A DNA stretch of 64,000 nt from Chitinophaga pinensis (GTDB lineage: Bacteria > Bacteroidota > Bacteroidia > UBA4408), in NCBI GenBank assembly GCA_945861665.1, contig CAMAVS010000004.1, forward strand, positions 1-64,000, read 5' to 3'. The notes under the pieces are model-generated. The model was not told the DNA's origin and did not search any database. It was given only the letters and a program-made list of their open reading frames with translations. Made by a program: the position numbers and the translations under genes. This document shows, in pieces, positions 36,909 through 46,028 of this stretch (positions are counted from its first letter, which is position 1; every line of letters starts with the position of its first letter).

Positions 36909-38963
36909 TTAATTCTTTACAACGATATTGGAATATGTTTTGTGCATTGTGTTAACCCTTACTAAGTAAATACCTGTTGGTAAACTGTTAAACTGATCAA
37001 TTGTCTCATTGTAGTCACCTACGGGCCTCACTCCACAATCAATATCCTTAATGATTTGCCCCAATGGATTAACAAACTCTATGGTAACTTTACTTTCTTC
37101 GTTTAAAAAGTAATTGATATTTAAAAAATCTTGAAATGGATTAGGGAAAACCGTTACAAATGCATCGTCTACCATATTGTTCTCACCAATACCAACCTCG
37201 GTACAATTCCCTTCCAAGTTTCCATCAATCCAAGCAAATCGGGCATTTATCCAACTTTTCAAATAGTCAATTTCACCTTGATAGGAAGTAGGAACAGCAA
37301 AAGGGCTCACATTATTATAGCAACAGCCAATACCCATTATTGGATATTTTTCGAAGTGTCTTTTTTGCGCTTCATTTAAAATATTCGCCATCGAATCTAA
37401 AAAGTTATTGATATAAGTATTACTTAGCGTTTTTGAGCGTAACCAAAGCCAACGGCATTTTACTTTGTTTTGGTAAATGCTGTCTTGATTTAAGCGCTCC
37501 CACCAATCTATTTGTCCAAAATTATCTAAGTAACACCATTCAGCACGCCCAGCGGTATTGCCATTTGGATTAGCACCATACCAGGGACTTAAACCGTAAC
37601 CGAAATTATAATCCCAAGCAGGTCCTGATTTTAACTGTCCACCTTTTGAATATTTGTCTTTGTAAAAATACAAACTTGCTCTGTATCCATCAGAATTACG
37701 CATCATTTCATTTATTATTTGACAATCAATGAAAGTAGAAACTTTCATGTATTTTGTATAACCTGTTATTGGGTCATTAAATGTTGGACTATACAAGGCA
37801 GTTTCGAGACTATCTACATATGACTTTATATATGTTTTTTGAGGTACTGTAATTTTGTATTTAGGGTAATGGTTGAAAAACCTGTTTCCCATAACTGAAT
37901 TAAATTGTACAATTCCATCCCAATCCCTTTTAATAATGTACCCGCCTGTTAAACTATCTCCTGCATTATCATTCGTATCTAATTTTGCAATATTCACTCT
38001 ATTATCTCCTCTTTTCACCTCTTCTAGCATTATGTAAACACCTCTGTACTGACCATTTAACACAACTTCGCAAAAACGTGTGCGGGAAGCATAGTGTCCC
38101 ATTTCGTTTGCTATATGGTAGGTTAAGAAATTTCGCAACAATGTTTTATCATTATAAGGTCCGTATAAAATCCATTTATTTTCAGCAGGCATCCCAAAAA
38201 CGGTTGTATCTAATACTGAGTCAAGCATATCATGTGTTTCAATTAACCACGATTTCTGATCGAATTGTTGAGATAGTTGACCTCTTTGTTCAATCACCAT
38301 TTTAATGGCAGGGTCGGTAACCGAGTCGCTCACATAATTGCGCACGCCAGGGGCATTTTCAATGAAGTTAATTCTTCCCGGGATTCTGGGTTCGTCAGGA
38401 ATAGTTGCCCCAAACGTATTTATCAATACAATAGGAAGGTTTGAGGACGTAAATTTTTTTGGTTTGGATGGTTTATTACTGAATTTTAATGTCCAGTTTA
38501 CTACCGTACCAATTTGGCCATTATTGTCGTTATCGGTTACCAGCAGGTTCCAGTTTCCATTTCCATTTTGATTCGTATTAACAATATAAATAGATCCTTG
38601 TGGTTTAAAGTTACCTGTAAAGGGGGCTGTTCCACCATATACATTTTGTACTGCCGAATCAATAAAAATAGTGTTTACAAAATTATCACCACTTCCGCCA
38701 ATGTTATTTGTAAGGTTAAATATTGCTCCATTAGGGGCTTGCACTTGTACACGTAAATCGCCAACGGATGAATGTGCGATGTTTATTTTAACATATTCCA
38801 GTCCATACACTGTGTCAATATTTTGCGGGATACCAACAGTGGTTATTTGACTGGTAGTTGTTTGCCCATCAATAATTGGGTTACCTAGCCCTGTAAAAAT
38901 TTGCGCAAAAGTACCAGTTGAAAAAATAGTAATGGATAAGATTGTAATGTAAATTTTTTTCAT
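36909..38963 (-). CDS. Secreted P-domain / CotH-family kinase with T9SS sorting domain (3)
   Basis: A 684-residue surface protein. After the signal peptide, residues 25-165 form a proprotein-convertase-type P-domain (VKINIAHSSVGDLRVQVQAP, WNLLVTDNDNNGQIGTVVNW), a jelly roll usually attached to secreted proteases. The CotH kinase domain follows (about 175-590) with FGMPAENKWILYGPYNDK, GGYIIKRDWDGI and GPAWDYNFGYG. The tail (FPNPFQDFLNINYFLN ... TGIYLVRVNTMHKTYS) is a type A T9SS sorting domain very close to that of the neighbouring CotH gene. The other two copies lack the P-domain. Confidence 0.85.
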   Translation of the reverse strand: MKKIYITILSITIFSTGTFAQIFTGLGNPIIDGQTTTSQITTVGIPQNIDTVYGLEYVKINIAHSSVGDLRVQVQAPNGAIFNLTNNIGGSGDNFVNTIFIDSAVQNVYGGTAPFTGNFKPQGSIYIVNTNQNGNGNWNLLVTDNDNNGQIGTVVNWTLKFSNKPSKPKKFTSSNLPIVLINTFGATIPDEPRIPGRINFIENAPGVRNYVSDSVTDPAIKMVIEQRGQLSQQFDQKSWLIETHDMLDSVLDTTVFGMPAENKWILYGPYNDKTLLRNFLTYHIANEMGHYASRTRFCEVVLNGQYRGVYIMLEEVKRGDNRVNIAKLDTNDNAGDSLTGGYIIKRDWDGIVQFNSVMGNRFFNHYPKYKITVPQKTYIKSYVDSLETALYSPTFNDPITGYTKYMKVSTFIDCQIINEMMRNSDGYRASLYFYKDKYSKGGQLKSGPAWDYNFGYGLSPWYGANPNGNTAGRAEWCYLDNFGQIDWWERLNQDSIYQNKVKCRWLWLRSKTLSNTYINNFLDSMANILNEAQKRHFEKYPIMGIGCCYNNVSPFAVPTSYQGEIDYLKSWINARFAWIDGNLEGNCTEVGIGENNMVDDAFVTVFPNPFQDFLNINYFLNEESKVTIEFVNPLGQIIKDIDCGVRPVGDYNETIDQFNSLPTGIYLVRVNTMHKTYSNIVVKN

Positions 38964-39107
38964 TTAAAAATAATTAATAAAGTGTGTATAATATACTATT
39001 CAATAAAAAACATTAAAGCATAAATTTAGCTAAAATAAATGGATAAATCAAATGAAAGTCTGCAAAGAATTGTACAAAAAAGTGCATTTTAAAATTCACT
39101 ATGAAGC

Positions 39108-41492
39108 TTAAGACTTGGTGCCTTTTTCATTTCCATAGCCATAACCGCCATAACCGCCATAACCGCCATAACCGCCATAACCATAACCACCATAACCATA
39201 TCCATATCGGTTATAGTAGTAACGAGATCGCTTACGCTGCACTCCATTCAGTATTAATCCAAAATTAGAAATGGTATTTTTGTCAACAATTTCTATAGCA
39301 TTGTTAACAGATTCTTTTGTAGCATATTTGGTGTTTAATACGAACAAATTAACATCGGTGAATTTAATTAAAACAAGTGCATCGGAAATTAAACCTACAG
39401 GTGGAGTATCAATGATGACATAATCATAATGTTTTCTGCCATAAATTAGTACTTCTTCCATGTGTTTACTCAAAATAAGCTCGGAAGCATTTGGTGGAGA
39501 TGGCCCCGCTAGTAATGCATCTAAATTTTCTAATCCGGTTTGTAAAATACAATCGCTTATCTCATCTTTTCCAATAAGAATTGAGCTCATGCCTTTGTCG
39601 CTTGATATACCAAGTCCTAAATGCACTTTGGGCTTATGCAAATCAAGTTCAATAACAAGCACTTTTTTACCCGCTTTGGCTAATATAGAAGCAATATTAA
39701 TGGAGCAGAATGTTTTTCCCTCGCCAGGATTATTGGATGTTATTAATACAATTTTAGAGTCCTTGCTTGAGCCCATATACTCTAAATTTGTTCGTATCGA
39801 CCTAAAGGATTCTGTTATTGGTGACTTAGGGTCAGCATCCACAACTATATATGAATTTTTCCCTATTTGAGAATACAAAACTTCGCCCAAAACAGGAATC
39901 GTTGTTAATGCCTTTAACTCCTCAACACTTTCAATTCTGTCGAAAAATGCTGTTCTAATAAATACAATTATAAGAGCGATTACTATACCAACACCCATAA
40001 ATGAATACAACAGTTTTGATTTGTCAGGAGATACTTGACCTAAGTAGCGTGCCGACTCAATAATTTTCGTTTCAGGAACAATGCTGGCTCTTGCAATAAC
40101 GGTATTTGCTTTTTTCTCTAGCAAAAACAAGTACATATTCTCGTGTACTTTCATCTTTCGTTGTATGTTTAATAATACACGTTGTTTTTCAGGAATTGTC
40201 TTAATGTTTCCTATGTATACATTAATTTGTTTCCCAACCCTTTCAATATTGGCAGTTATTGCAATTTTTGTATTTGTAAGATAATTTAGAATGTTTTTCT
40301 TTAGGCGACCAATTTTTTGTTCAATTTCCTTCAATGACATATTTTCATTAGTAGCCATAAACAATGAGTTTGTTCGTGCCATTTGCATATTGTAAAGTTC
40401 TCCTACTAACTTCCTCAATACATCGTCATTATTATTTACATAAAATGAAGGGGGTAAAAATTCGGGGTTTTTATCTTCAATAATATATTTTTCCAATGCT
40501 TCAATAGAACCAAATTGTAGTTTTAATGAAGTTCGTTGATTTTCATAATTTGTCAATTGTGTAAAATACTCTTGCTCTTCTTTACTAAGGTCTAAAATGG
40601 ATTTTTCCTTTTTGTAATTCTCCATAGTATCTTCAATGGAAGACAAGGTTCCAACTACTTCCCGAAGCTGCCTATCAATATACAATAATGTGTTTTCATT
40701 TATGTCTATTTGCGACTTTAATGTGTTCTCTAGGTAAACAACTGAAAGGGTATCTAAAAAGAGAACAGCTCTTTCAGCGATTTCATCTTGCACTTTAACT
40801 GTTAAAATTGCTGTAAATTCCTCATTGTCAACTGTTAAGCTGTTCTGGTATTTTGAAATTAAGTTTGCTTTGTTATGAACTACAAATTGATACTTAATTT
40901 CTTTTAAACTCCCTATGGTTGTTGGATTTAAATTTTGATTTTTCTTAATTTCAAATATAAAATCACTTGTAATATTTTGTTTGTTGAAGTAATATTCTTG
41001 GCTTACCGTTTCACTCCCTTTTTCATACGATAATGAATACCTCAATTCATCAAGTATATTAACCTTTATTGGTAGTTCATATAAATTAGGATTGATTGTT
41101 CCTGGAATTACAAGAAAAGGCACAGCATCGTATACTTCAGTTGTTTTTAAATGTCCTGCTATGTAGTAGGATACATTTAGGTTAAGCTTAGAAATAGCCC
41201 TGTCAATTAGGTTATACGACTTTATAACCCTCATTTCGTTGGCCGTTTTTTCAAAACTACCATAATTGAAACTGCTTTCATATATTACACTCGTAGTTCT
41301 GTATGGTTCGGCTGACTTTAGCAAAAGCTGTGTTTGCGCAGCGTATATACTCGTTTGCTTGTGTATATATATATTGGCAATTACTGCCGAAATAATAATT
41401 GCAACAACAAGTATAATCCAGTTTTTTGAAAAAATTCTCCAAACAACTTTTAAGTCATTAAGATCAACAATGGAATTGTTTTTTGCTGGCAT
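39108..41492 (-). CDS. Wzc-like polysaccharide co-polymerase / tyrosine autokinase
   Basis: Inner-membrane protein of 794 residues controlling length and export of a surface polysaccharide. Two membrane helices (about 27-47 and 493-513) flank a periplasmic Wzz region with long coiled coils. The cytoplasmic BY-kinase domain has Walker A SNNPGEGKTFCSINIA (about 590), Walker A' VLVIELDLHKP (about 622; Glu where the usual pattern has Asp) and Walker B YVIIDTPPVG (about 700). The last 45 residues are a Tyr/Gly cluster (RSRYYYNRYGYGYGGYGYGG...), the autophosphorylation tail. No Wza-type export channel or glycosyltransferase is adjacent. Confidence 0.88.
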   Translation of the reverse strand: MPAKNNSIVDLNDLKVVWRIFSKNWIILVVAIIISAVIANIYIHKQTSIYAAQTQLLLKSAEPYRTTSVIYESSFNYGSFEKTANEMRVIKSYNLIDRAISKLNLNVSYYIAGHLKTTEVYDAVPFLVIPGTINPNLYELPIKVNILDELRYSLSYEKGSETVSQEYYFNKQNITSDFIFEIKKNQNLNPTTIGSLKEIKYQFVVHNKANLISKYQNSLTVDNEEFTAILTVKVQDEIAERAVLFLDTLSVVYLENTLKSQIDINENTLLYIDRQLREVVGTLSSIEDTMENYKKEKSILDLSKEEQEYFTQLTNYENQRTSLKLQFGSIEALEKYIIEDKNPEFLPPSFYVNNNDDVLRKLVGELYNMQMARTNSLFMATNENMSLKEIEQKIGRLKKNILNYLTNTKIAITANIERVGKQINVYIGNIKTIPEKQRVLLNIQRKMKVHENMYLFLLEKKANTVIARASIVPETKIIESARYLGQVSPDKSKLLYSFMGVGIVIALIIVFIRTAFFDRIESVEELKALTTIPVLGEVLYSQIGKNSYIVVDADPKSPITESFRSIRTNLEYMGSSKDSKIVLITSNNPGEGKTFCSINIASILAKAGKKVLVIELDLHKPKVHLGLGISSDKGMSSILIGKDEISDCILQTGLENLDALLAGPSPPNASELILSKHMEEVLIYGRKHYDYVIIDTPPVGLISDALVLIKFTDVNLFVLNTKYATKESVNNAIEIVDKNTISNFGLILNGVQRKRSRYYYNRYGYGYGGYGYGGYGGYGGYGGYGYGNEKGTKS
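39131..39210 (-). repeat. Imperfect 9-bp tandem repeat coding a Tyr/Gly tail
   Basis: Units of CCGCCATAA (plus strand) repeat about five times without change and then degenerate (CCATAACCA, CATATCC). They encode GYG/YGG steps at the C-terminus of the tyrosine autokinase. All changes stay in frame. Repeat number could vary by slippage. Confidence 0.8.
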
Positions 41493-41625
41493 TCACAAAT
41501 AATTAGTAAGCAAAGATAATAATTATTATTTTTAACCTAATTGGTCTTTTATATCAATCCATCGATTAATTTGTTGCTTGTGTTTATACACCGCTTTTTA
41601 TAATATTTAAATTGTAATAAATTTG

Positions 41626-41655
41626 TTGTTAATAGGTAATTAATTCTTACATTTA
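41626..41655 (+). promoter_or_regulatory. Putative promoter of the repeat-protein / PID-CTERM unit
   Basis: TTG (41626-41628), 19 nt, then TACATTTA (41648-41655), one mismatch from TAnnTTTG, 17 nt before the ATG at 41673. Confidence 0.4.
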
Positions 41656-41672
41656 CAATAAATTTTATCGCT

Positions 41673-44543
41673 ATGAAAAGATATATACTACTACTTGCGG
41701 GAAACTTGTTTTTATTTGCAAATGCAAATGCAATTGTATACGTTTCGGCAGTGGCTGGTTCTTGGGATACTCCAGCGAACTGGTCGCCTGTAGGAAGACC
41801 AACTACTGGCGATAATGTAACGGTGAATCACGCAATGACTATTGCCACACCTGTGAACATTAGTATTTTTATATTAGGTGCTGCTGGAAGTGTTTCTGTG
41901 GGGACACAAACGCTAACCTTAAACAGTACCGTTACTGGTTTAGGGGGAACAATTACGTCATCATCAACAGGAACGGTAACCTACAATCAAGCATCTAATG
42001 GTCAAAATGTATTGGCTGGTAGTTATGGTAATTTAACCTTTAGTAATTTTAATAAGGTGTTGGCAGCGGCAGGCAATATTAATATAAACAATCTTTTTAC
42101 TCCTGGTGCTGCAATTGCTCATACAATTGTGGGAAGTACCATACGTTATACTAATGTTAGTAACATTGTGCAAACTATTCAGCCTTTTCATTATAATAAT
42201 ATTACTGTTTTAAACAGTTCAGCTCCAGGCTATAAAAATTTTTTCGGTAGCATGCAAATAGATGGTGTGTTTACTCCACCATCAAATTTACAGTATTGTA
42301 CTGGATGCAACGCTTCTACTATTGATTTTAGTGGTTCGGGTGCTCAAACCATACCTGTTTTATACTATAATAACTTAACTTCTTCAGGTATAGGTGCCCG
42401 AACTTTAGCATCAAGTGGAATTATTCGCATTTATAATGTATTTACACCTGGAGCAAATGCATATACAGTTACCGGCAGCACTATTGACTATCATTCAAAT
42501 CGAAACCAAACAATTCAACCCTTTAGTTATAATAATTTAATAGTTTTTGCAAGTAATGTTGGTTTTTTAAAAACATTTTCAGGGGTAATAAACGTGGCAG
42601 GTTATTTTACACCGCCAAATAATTTTTTGTATAGCACCATGGGCAATACAATTAATTACAATGGTACCGGGGCGCAAACAATTAGAGGTAATTTTTACTA
42701 TGGAACTTTATCCTCATCGTCAACCGGGGCAAGAACACTTGATCCCACTTTTATTATTGATGTATATACTGCCTTTATACCGAGAACAAATAGCTACACG
42801 ATAACAAACAGTACGATTAGATATGCCGGTAGTGTATCTGAAACAATAGCCGCATTTACATATAATCATTTAATTTCATCGGGAACCGGTGCTAGGGTTT
42901 GGGACAATTCAGCCAACGTGATTATAAACCGAGATTTTACTGCCGGTACAAATACTTACACTGCAACCGGTAGTACAGTGGTATTTAGTGGAATTGTTTC
43001 ACAAACAATAACAGGGTCTTGTACCTGGAATAATCTCACCATTAATAATGCTACTATTGGAGGTGTTACTATTGCTTCTGGAACTCACACGCTAACTGGA
43101 GCATTAAATGTAGGCGCCTCACTTTTTACAGTTGGTTCAAATTCATTTACACTAATGTCAAACGCTTCGGCTACAGCACGTGTTGGGGTACTTATTGGCG
43201 GTGGGTCAATAGTTGGAACCAATTTTATTGTTCAAAGATATGTTTCTGCTAGGAGTGCAAATTATGCTGATTTAGCATCGCCAGTAACTGCTGAAACAAT
43301 TGCTGGATGGGATACTCGTCCGGATGGAAGCAATGAAATTTATATGAGCGGAGTAGGTGGAGCTGATGGTTTTGCCTTTGGTCCTGGAGCCTCTGTTTTT
43401 AATTGGAATGAGCCTACTGCTGCGTTTGTTGCCGTTACCACTCAAGCAACTGCATTAACTCCGGGATTGGGTTTTGAATTGTTCTTAGGGGATAACTTAT
43501 TAAATTTAAATGCCTTAACATTTGATTCAAGAGGAACATTGACGCAACAAACACAAAACGTACCAGGTTTAACTTTTACCGGTGATGGTTATAACTTAAT
43601 TGGAAACCCTTTTGCATCCTATATTTCTTGGAATACTGTTTTAGCAAGTTCAACTAACATTGACAATACTTATTTAATATTTGATGCTGCAATTGGTAAT
43701 TATGTTAGCTATGGTGCAGGTAGTGAAATTCCTGCGTCACAAGGGTTTTATATTCACGCAACATCTGCACCAACTGTTTCAATTACGGAAGCTGCTAAAA
43801 CTACAACTGTTACAAGTGTTTTTCACAAGCAACCTGTTATAGAGCCATGCCTAAGTATAAAGTTGTTTAAAACAGATCAATCTATTCCTTTTTCTCACGA
43901 AACAAAAATATATGCGAATGAAGTTTCATTGGATACTTACGATAAAGGTGATTTACCATTTATGAAGAGTCCCGTAAAAGAAGCCCCATCAATTACAACA
44001 ACCAGTAGCGATGGAAAAGAGTTGTATCATAATATTATTGGTAAGGATTATAGTTCAATAGATATTCCTGTTAATGTTGGCGTAGGTATTTCCGGAACAT
44101 ATACAATAGAAGCTAATGGATTGGCTTATTTAGGTGAATACTCGTGTGCAATTCTTGAAGACAAAAAAACAGGTTCACTGGTTAATCTTAAACAAAAAAG
44201 CAATTATACTTTTACTAGTACAGTTGGCGATACTAAAGAAAGGTTTGTGCTACATTTTAATAATTCAAACTGCGCTCCATCTCCCCAAACCAATTTTACG
44301 ACCTTATCGGATGAAATCAGTATTGTTAAAAGTGAATTAGGTAATAATGTTACTTTCTATTTAGATCAAAGCGAACAGGTAATAATCAAAGTTACAAATA
44401 GTTTGGGTCAAACAATCATTGAAGATATAGAGAGTTACCTACAAGTTGGAACAATTAAGTTGTTATTGCCAATGTATACAGGTATTTACTGTGTAACGGT
44501 GATTACTCAAAAAGGAAGTATTACCAAAAAGTTTGTAAATTAA
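41673..44543 (+). CDS. Large repeat-containing surface protein with T9SS sorting domain
   Basis: A 956-residue exported protein. Signal peptide (LLLAGNLFLFANANA), then a beta-rich array (about 30-520) in which NVFTPGANAYTVTGSTIDY-like units recur with Q-T-I-(Q/A)-P-F-x-Y-N-N. I count about five strongly related units, suggesting a right-handed parallel beta-helix. Residues 520-740 form a non-repeated domain (FIVQRYVSARSANYADLASP, GDGYNLIGNPFASYISWN) often seen in Bacteroidota adhesin-like proteins. The end (EQVIIKVTNSLGQTIIEDI ... TGIYCVTVITQKGSITKKF) is a type A T9SS sorting domain. The PID-CTERM gene follows 11 nt later. Confidence 0.8.
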   Translation: MKRYILLLAGNLFLFANANAIVYVSAVAGSWDTPANWSPVGRPTTGDNVTVNHAMTIATPVNISIFILGAAGSVSVGTQTLTLNSTVTGLGGTITSSSTGTVTYNQASNGQNVLAGSYGNLTFSNFNKVLAAAGNININNLFTPGAAIAHTIVGSTIRYTNVSNIVQTIQPFHYNNITVLNSSAPGYKNFFGSMQIDGVFTPPSNLQYCTGCNASTIDFSGSGAQTIPVLYYNNLTSSGIGARTLASSGIIRIYNVFTPGANAYTVTGSTIDYHSNRNQTIQPFSYNNLIVFASNVGFLKTFSGVINVAGYFTPPNNFLYSTMGNTINYNGTGAQTIRGNFYYGTLSSSSTGARTLDPTFIIDVYTAFIPRTNSYTITNSTIRYAGSVSETIAAFTYNHLISSGTGARVWDNSANVIINRDFTAGTNTYTATGSTVVFSGIVSQTITGSCTWNNLTINNATIGGVTIASGTHTLTGALNVGASLFTVGSNSFTLMSNASATARVGVLIGGGSIVGTNFIVQRYVSARSANYADLASPVTAETIAGWDTRPDGSNEIYMSGVGGADGFAFGPGASVFNWNEPTAAFVAVTTQATALTPGLGFELFLGDNLLNLNALTFDSRGTLTQQTQNVPGLTFTGDGYNLIGNPFASYISWNTVLASSTNIDNTYLIFDAAIGNYVSYGAGSEIPASQGFYIHATSAPTVSITEAAKTTTVTSVFHKQPVIEPCLSIKLFKTDQSIPFSHETKIYANEVSLDTYDKGDLPFMKSPVKEAPSITTTSSDGKELYHNIIGKDYSSIDIPVNVGVGISGTYTIEANGLAYLGEYSCAILEDKKTGSLVNLKQKSNYTFTSTVGDTKERFVLHFNNSNCAPSPQTNFTTLSDEISIVKSELGNNVTFYLDQSEQVIIKVTNSLGQTIIEDIESYLQVGTIKLLLPMYTGIYCVTVITQKGSITKKFVN

Positions 44544-44554
44544 AATTTTAGAAC

Positions 44555-44761
44555 ATGAAAAAAACACTTTTTGTTTTTGCACTTGCAATATTTACTGTTT
44601 GTGTTGTGCCGATTAAAAAATCATTGGCAGCAGGAGCACCACCACCACCTCAAACTTGTTGGCCTCCTCCATGTATTCCTATTGATGGGGGAATAAGTTT
44701 GTTAATTGCTGCAGGAGTTGCATTGGGGGGTAAAAAAATGTACGGCTTTAGGAAAAAATAG
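44555..44761 (+). CDS. PID-CTERM exosortase-substrate micro-protein
   Basis: Only 68 residues: signal peptide (about 1-25, ending SLAA), a Pro/Cys-rich core (GAPPPPQTCWPPPC), then PIDGG, one hydrophobic helix (ISLLIAAGVALGG) and a basic tail (KKMYGFRKK). Motif + helix + Arg/Lys tail is the tripartite signal recognised by exosortases, here of the PID-CTERM class. After both cleavages the mature part would be about 20 residues with a CWPPPC pair of cysteines. It lies 11 nt after the T9SS repeat protein and is followed by a terminator, then the exosortase gene. Confidence 0.8.
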   Translation: MKKTLFVFALAIFTVCVVPIKKSLAAGAPPPPQTCWPPPCIPIDGGISLLIAAGVALGGKKMYGFRKK

Positions 44762-44781
44762 TTTAAATATTCGACAAATAG

Positions 44782-44815
44782 AAAAGGGGCAAGGTGTAAC
44801 ACTCGTCTCTTTTTT
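44782..44815 (+). terminator. Terminator after the PID-CTERM gene
   Basis: AAAAGGGGC pairs (with two G-U) with GTCTCTTTT around an inner GTG/CAC hairpin, and the downstream strand ends in a run of T. It separates the repeat-protein/PID-CTERM unit from the exosortase unit. Confidence 0.6.
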
Positions 44816-44962
44816 ATTTTATAAATACTGAATATAAGCAATTCATACTTGCTAATAATATTTATAATTCATATTGATTATCCATCTGCAAGAGAATAAT
44901 TTATCGCTTTACAAATGTTATTGGATTGTGATTTTTTGTTCCCTTCCCTCATAAAAGTTGAG

Positions 44963-44970
44963 TACTTTTG
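44963..44970 (+). promoter_or_regulatory. Putative -7 box of the exosortase unit
   Basis: TACTTTTG matches TAnnTTTG and lies 13 nt before the ATG at 44984. The -33 element is not clear. Confidence 0.4.
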
Positions 44971-44983
44971 TATTCAAGTTTAT

Positions 44984-45523
44984 ATGTATTCCAAAATAAA
45001 GCAAAATAAGGTATTGTTTTTTTTATTGAAAGCACTGATGTTATATGTGCTTTGGTATATGTTGTACGAGTTGTGGATTGGTCCAGAAGGGTATCTGGAT
45101 GCTTGGGTAATAAACAATTTAGTTGACTTATCGTCTTTTATTTTAAAAGTATTCGGCTACAGATTGATGCCCGAACCATTGTTAGCTGAAAATATACGCA
45201 CAGTTGGTATTGATGGTACGCACGGTTTATGGATTGGTGACCCCTGTAATGGTATAAGTCTTTTTGCACTTTTTATTGGTTTTGTCTTAGCGTATCCCGG
45301 TTCAGCACAAAAAAAAGTGTGGTTTATTCCATTGGGTATTTTAACGATACATTTATTGAATGTTATTCGTATTGTTCTACTCACAATTATTGTTAAAAAA
45401 GCACCCGAATACTTGGCTTTTAACCATACCTATACTTTTACATTTATAGTGTATTCATACGTGTTTATATTGTGGATGATTTGGGCGAATAAACTTTCAA
45501 TACCAAGAGAAAGTGGTAAGTAA
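44984..45523 (+). CDS. Exosortase / archaeosortase family transpeptidase
   Basis: Multi-pass inner-membrane cysteine protease or transpeptidase that cleaves the C-terminal sorting signal of exported proteins. The 179-residue form starting MYSKIKQNK has about five hydrophobic helices and all three family residues: Cys in GDPCNGISLFALF (about 88), Arg in LNVIRIVLLTI (about 127) and His in FNHTYTFTFIVYS (about 150). It is shorter than proteobacterial EpsH, as usual for Bacteroidota types (XrtF/XrtX-like; exact subclass undecided). The start at 44984 replaces one 69 nt upstream that would sit before the promoter box. The likely substrate is the PID-CTERM protein just upstream. Confidence 0.85.
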   Translation: MYSKIKQNKVLFFLLKALMLYVLWYMLYELWIGPEGYLDAWVINNLVDLSSFILKVFGYRLMPEPLLAENIRTVGIDGTHGLWIGDPCNGISLFALFIGFVLAYPGSAQKKVWFIPLGILTIHLLNVIRIVLLTIIVKKAPEYLAFNHTYTFTFIVYSYVFILWMIWANKLSIPRESGK

Positions 45524-45530
45524 TAAAAAA

Positions 45531-45995
45531 ATGATTCGGGTGCTGATACCTGCTGCTTTCATATTATTATTTTTAGGATACTTTCGCGACTATATCTTTA
45601 TAAATATTAATTTTCTTTCTGGAGTTAAGTATTATCCTAACATAATAACAGATTATAAATTACCCCAACAACTATTTTTTTTAAATGCCTTCACTTACGA
45701 ACAATTGTATTACGGTAAATTTCTTGTCACAATGCTTTTTTCGGCCTCATTTTTAGTGGTGTCAATCATTGTTATTAAAAAACTCTTTAGCAGTTTAACA
45801 TACGTAAAATGGACTGTTTATACCTACATTTCATTGATCGTACTGTCAGGTGTTTTTTATACTTACGGAATGCTCTTTAATGATTTCAATAATGGCTATA
45901 AACTGTCGAGAGTTTTTATGGGTTTTTTGCAATCTCCTTTTGTATTAATGGTGCTTGTGCCGGCCTTTAAAATTGCAGAAAAGAATAACCCATAA
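45531..45995 (+). CDS. Exosortase-associated membrane protein
   Basis: About 154 residues with four predicted membrane helices (PAAFILLFLGYFRDYIFINI, FLVTMLFSASFLVVSIIVI, TYISLIVLSGVFYTYGMLF, FMGFLQSPFVLMVLVPAF). The N-terminal FRDYIF...NINF and the closing RVFMGFLQSPF match the general look of small proteins encoded right after Bacteroidota exosortases (exosortase F/X-associated membrane protein). The ATG at 45531 lies 7 nt after the exosortase stop; a GTG at 45513 would overlap that gene. Role presumed accessory to sorting. Confidence 0.7.
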   Translation: MIRVLIPAAFILLFLGYFRDYIFININFLSGVKYYPNIITDYKLPQQLFFLNAFTYEQLYYGKFLVTMLFSASFLVVSIIVIKKLFSSLTYVKWTVYTYISLIVLSGVFYTYGMLFNDFNNGYKLSRVFMGFLQSPFVLMVLVPAFKIAEKNNP

Positions 45996-46003
45996 TAATT
46001 TTT

Positions 46004-46011
46004 TACATTTG
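46004..46011 (+). promoter_or_regulatory. Putative -7 box of glyA
   Basis: TACATTTG matches TAnnTTTG, 17 nt before the glyA ATG, suggesting glyA can be transcribed independently of the exosortase genes upstream. Confidence 0.4.
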
Positions 46012-46028
46012 TAAAAATATTAACATAT

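Noticed and set aside
39131-39210. Regular short repeats resembling a CRISPR-like or satellite array
   Set aside because: Units are 9 bp, in frame, and code the Tyr/Gly tail of the tyrosine autokinase; there are no spacers.
44915-44983. Longer start for the exosortase
   Set aside because: The extension precedes the TACTTTTG promoter box and adds a non-family segment.
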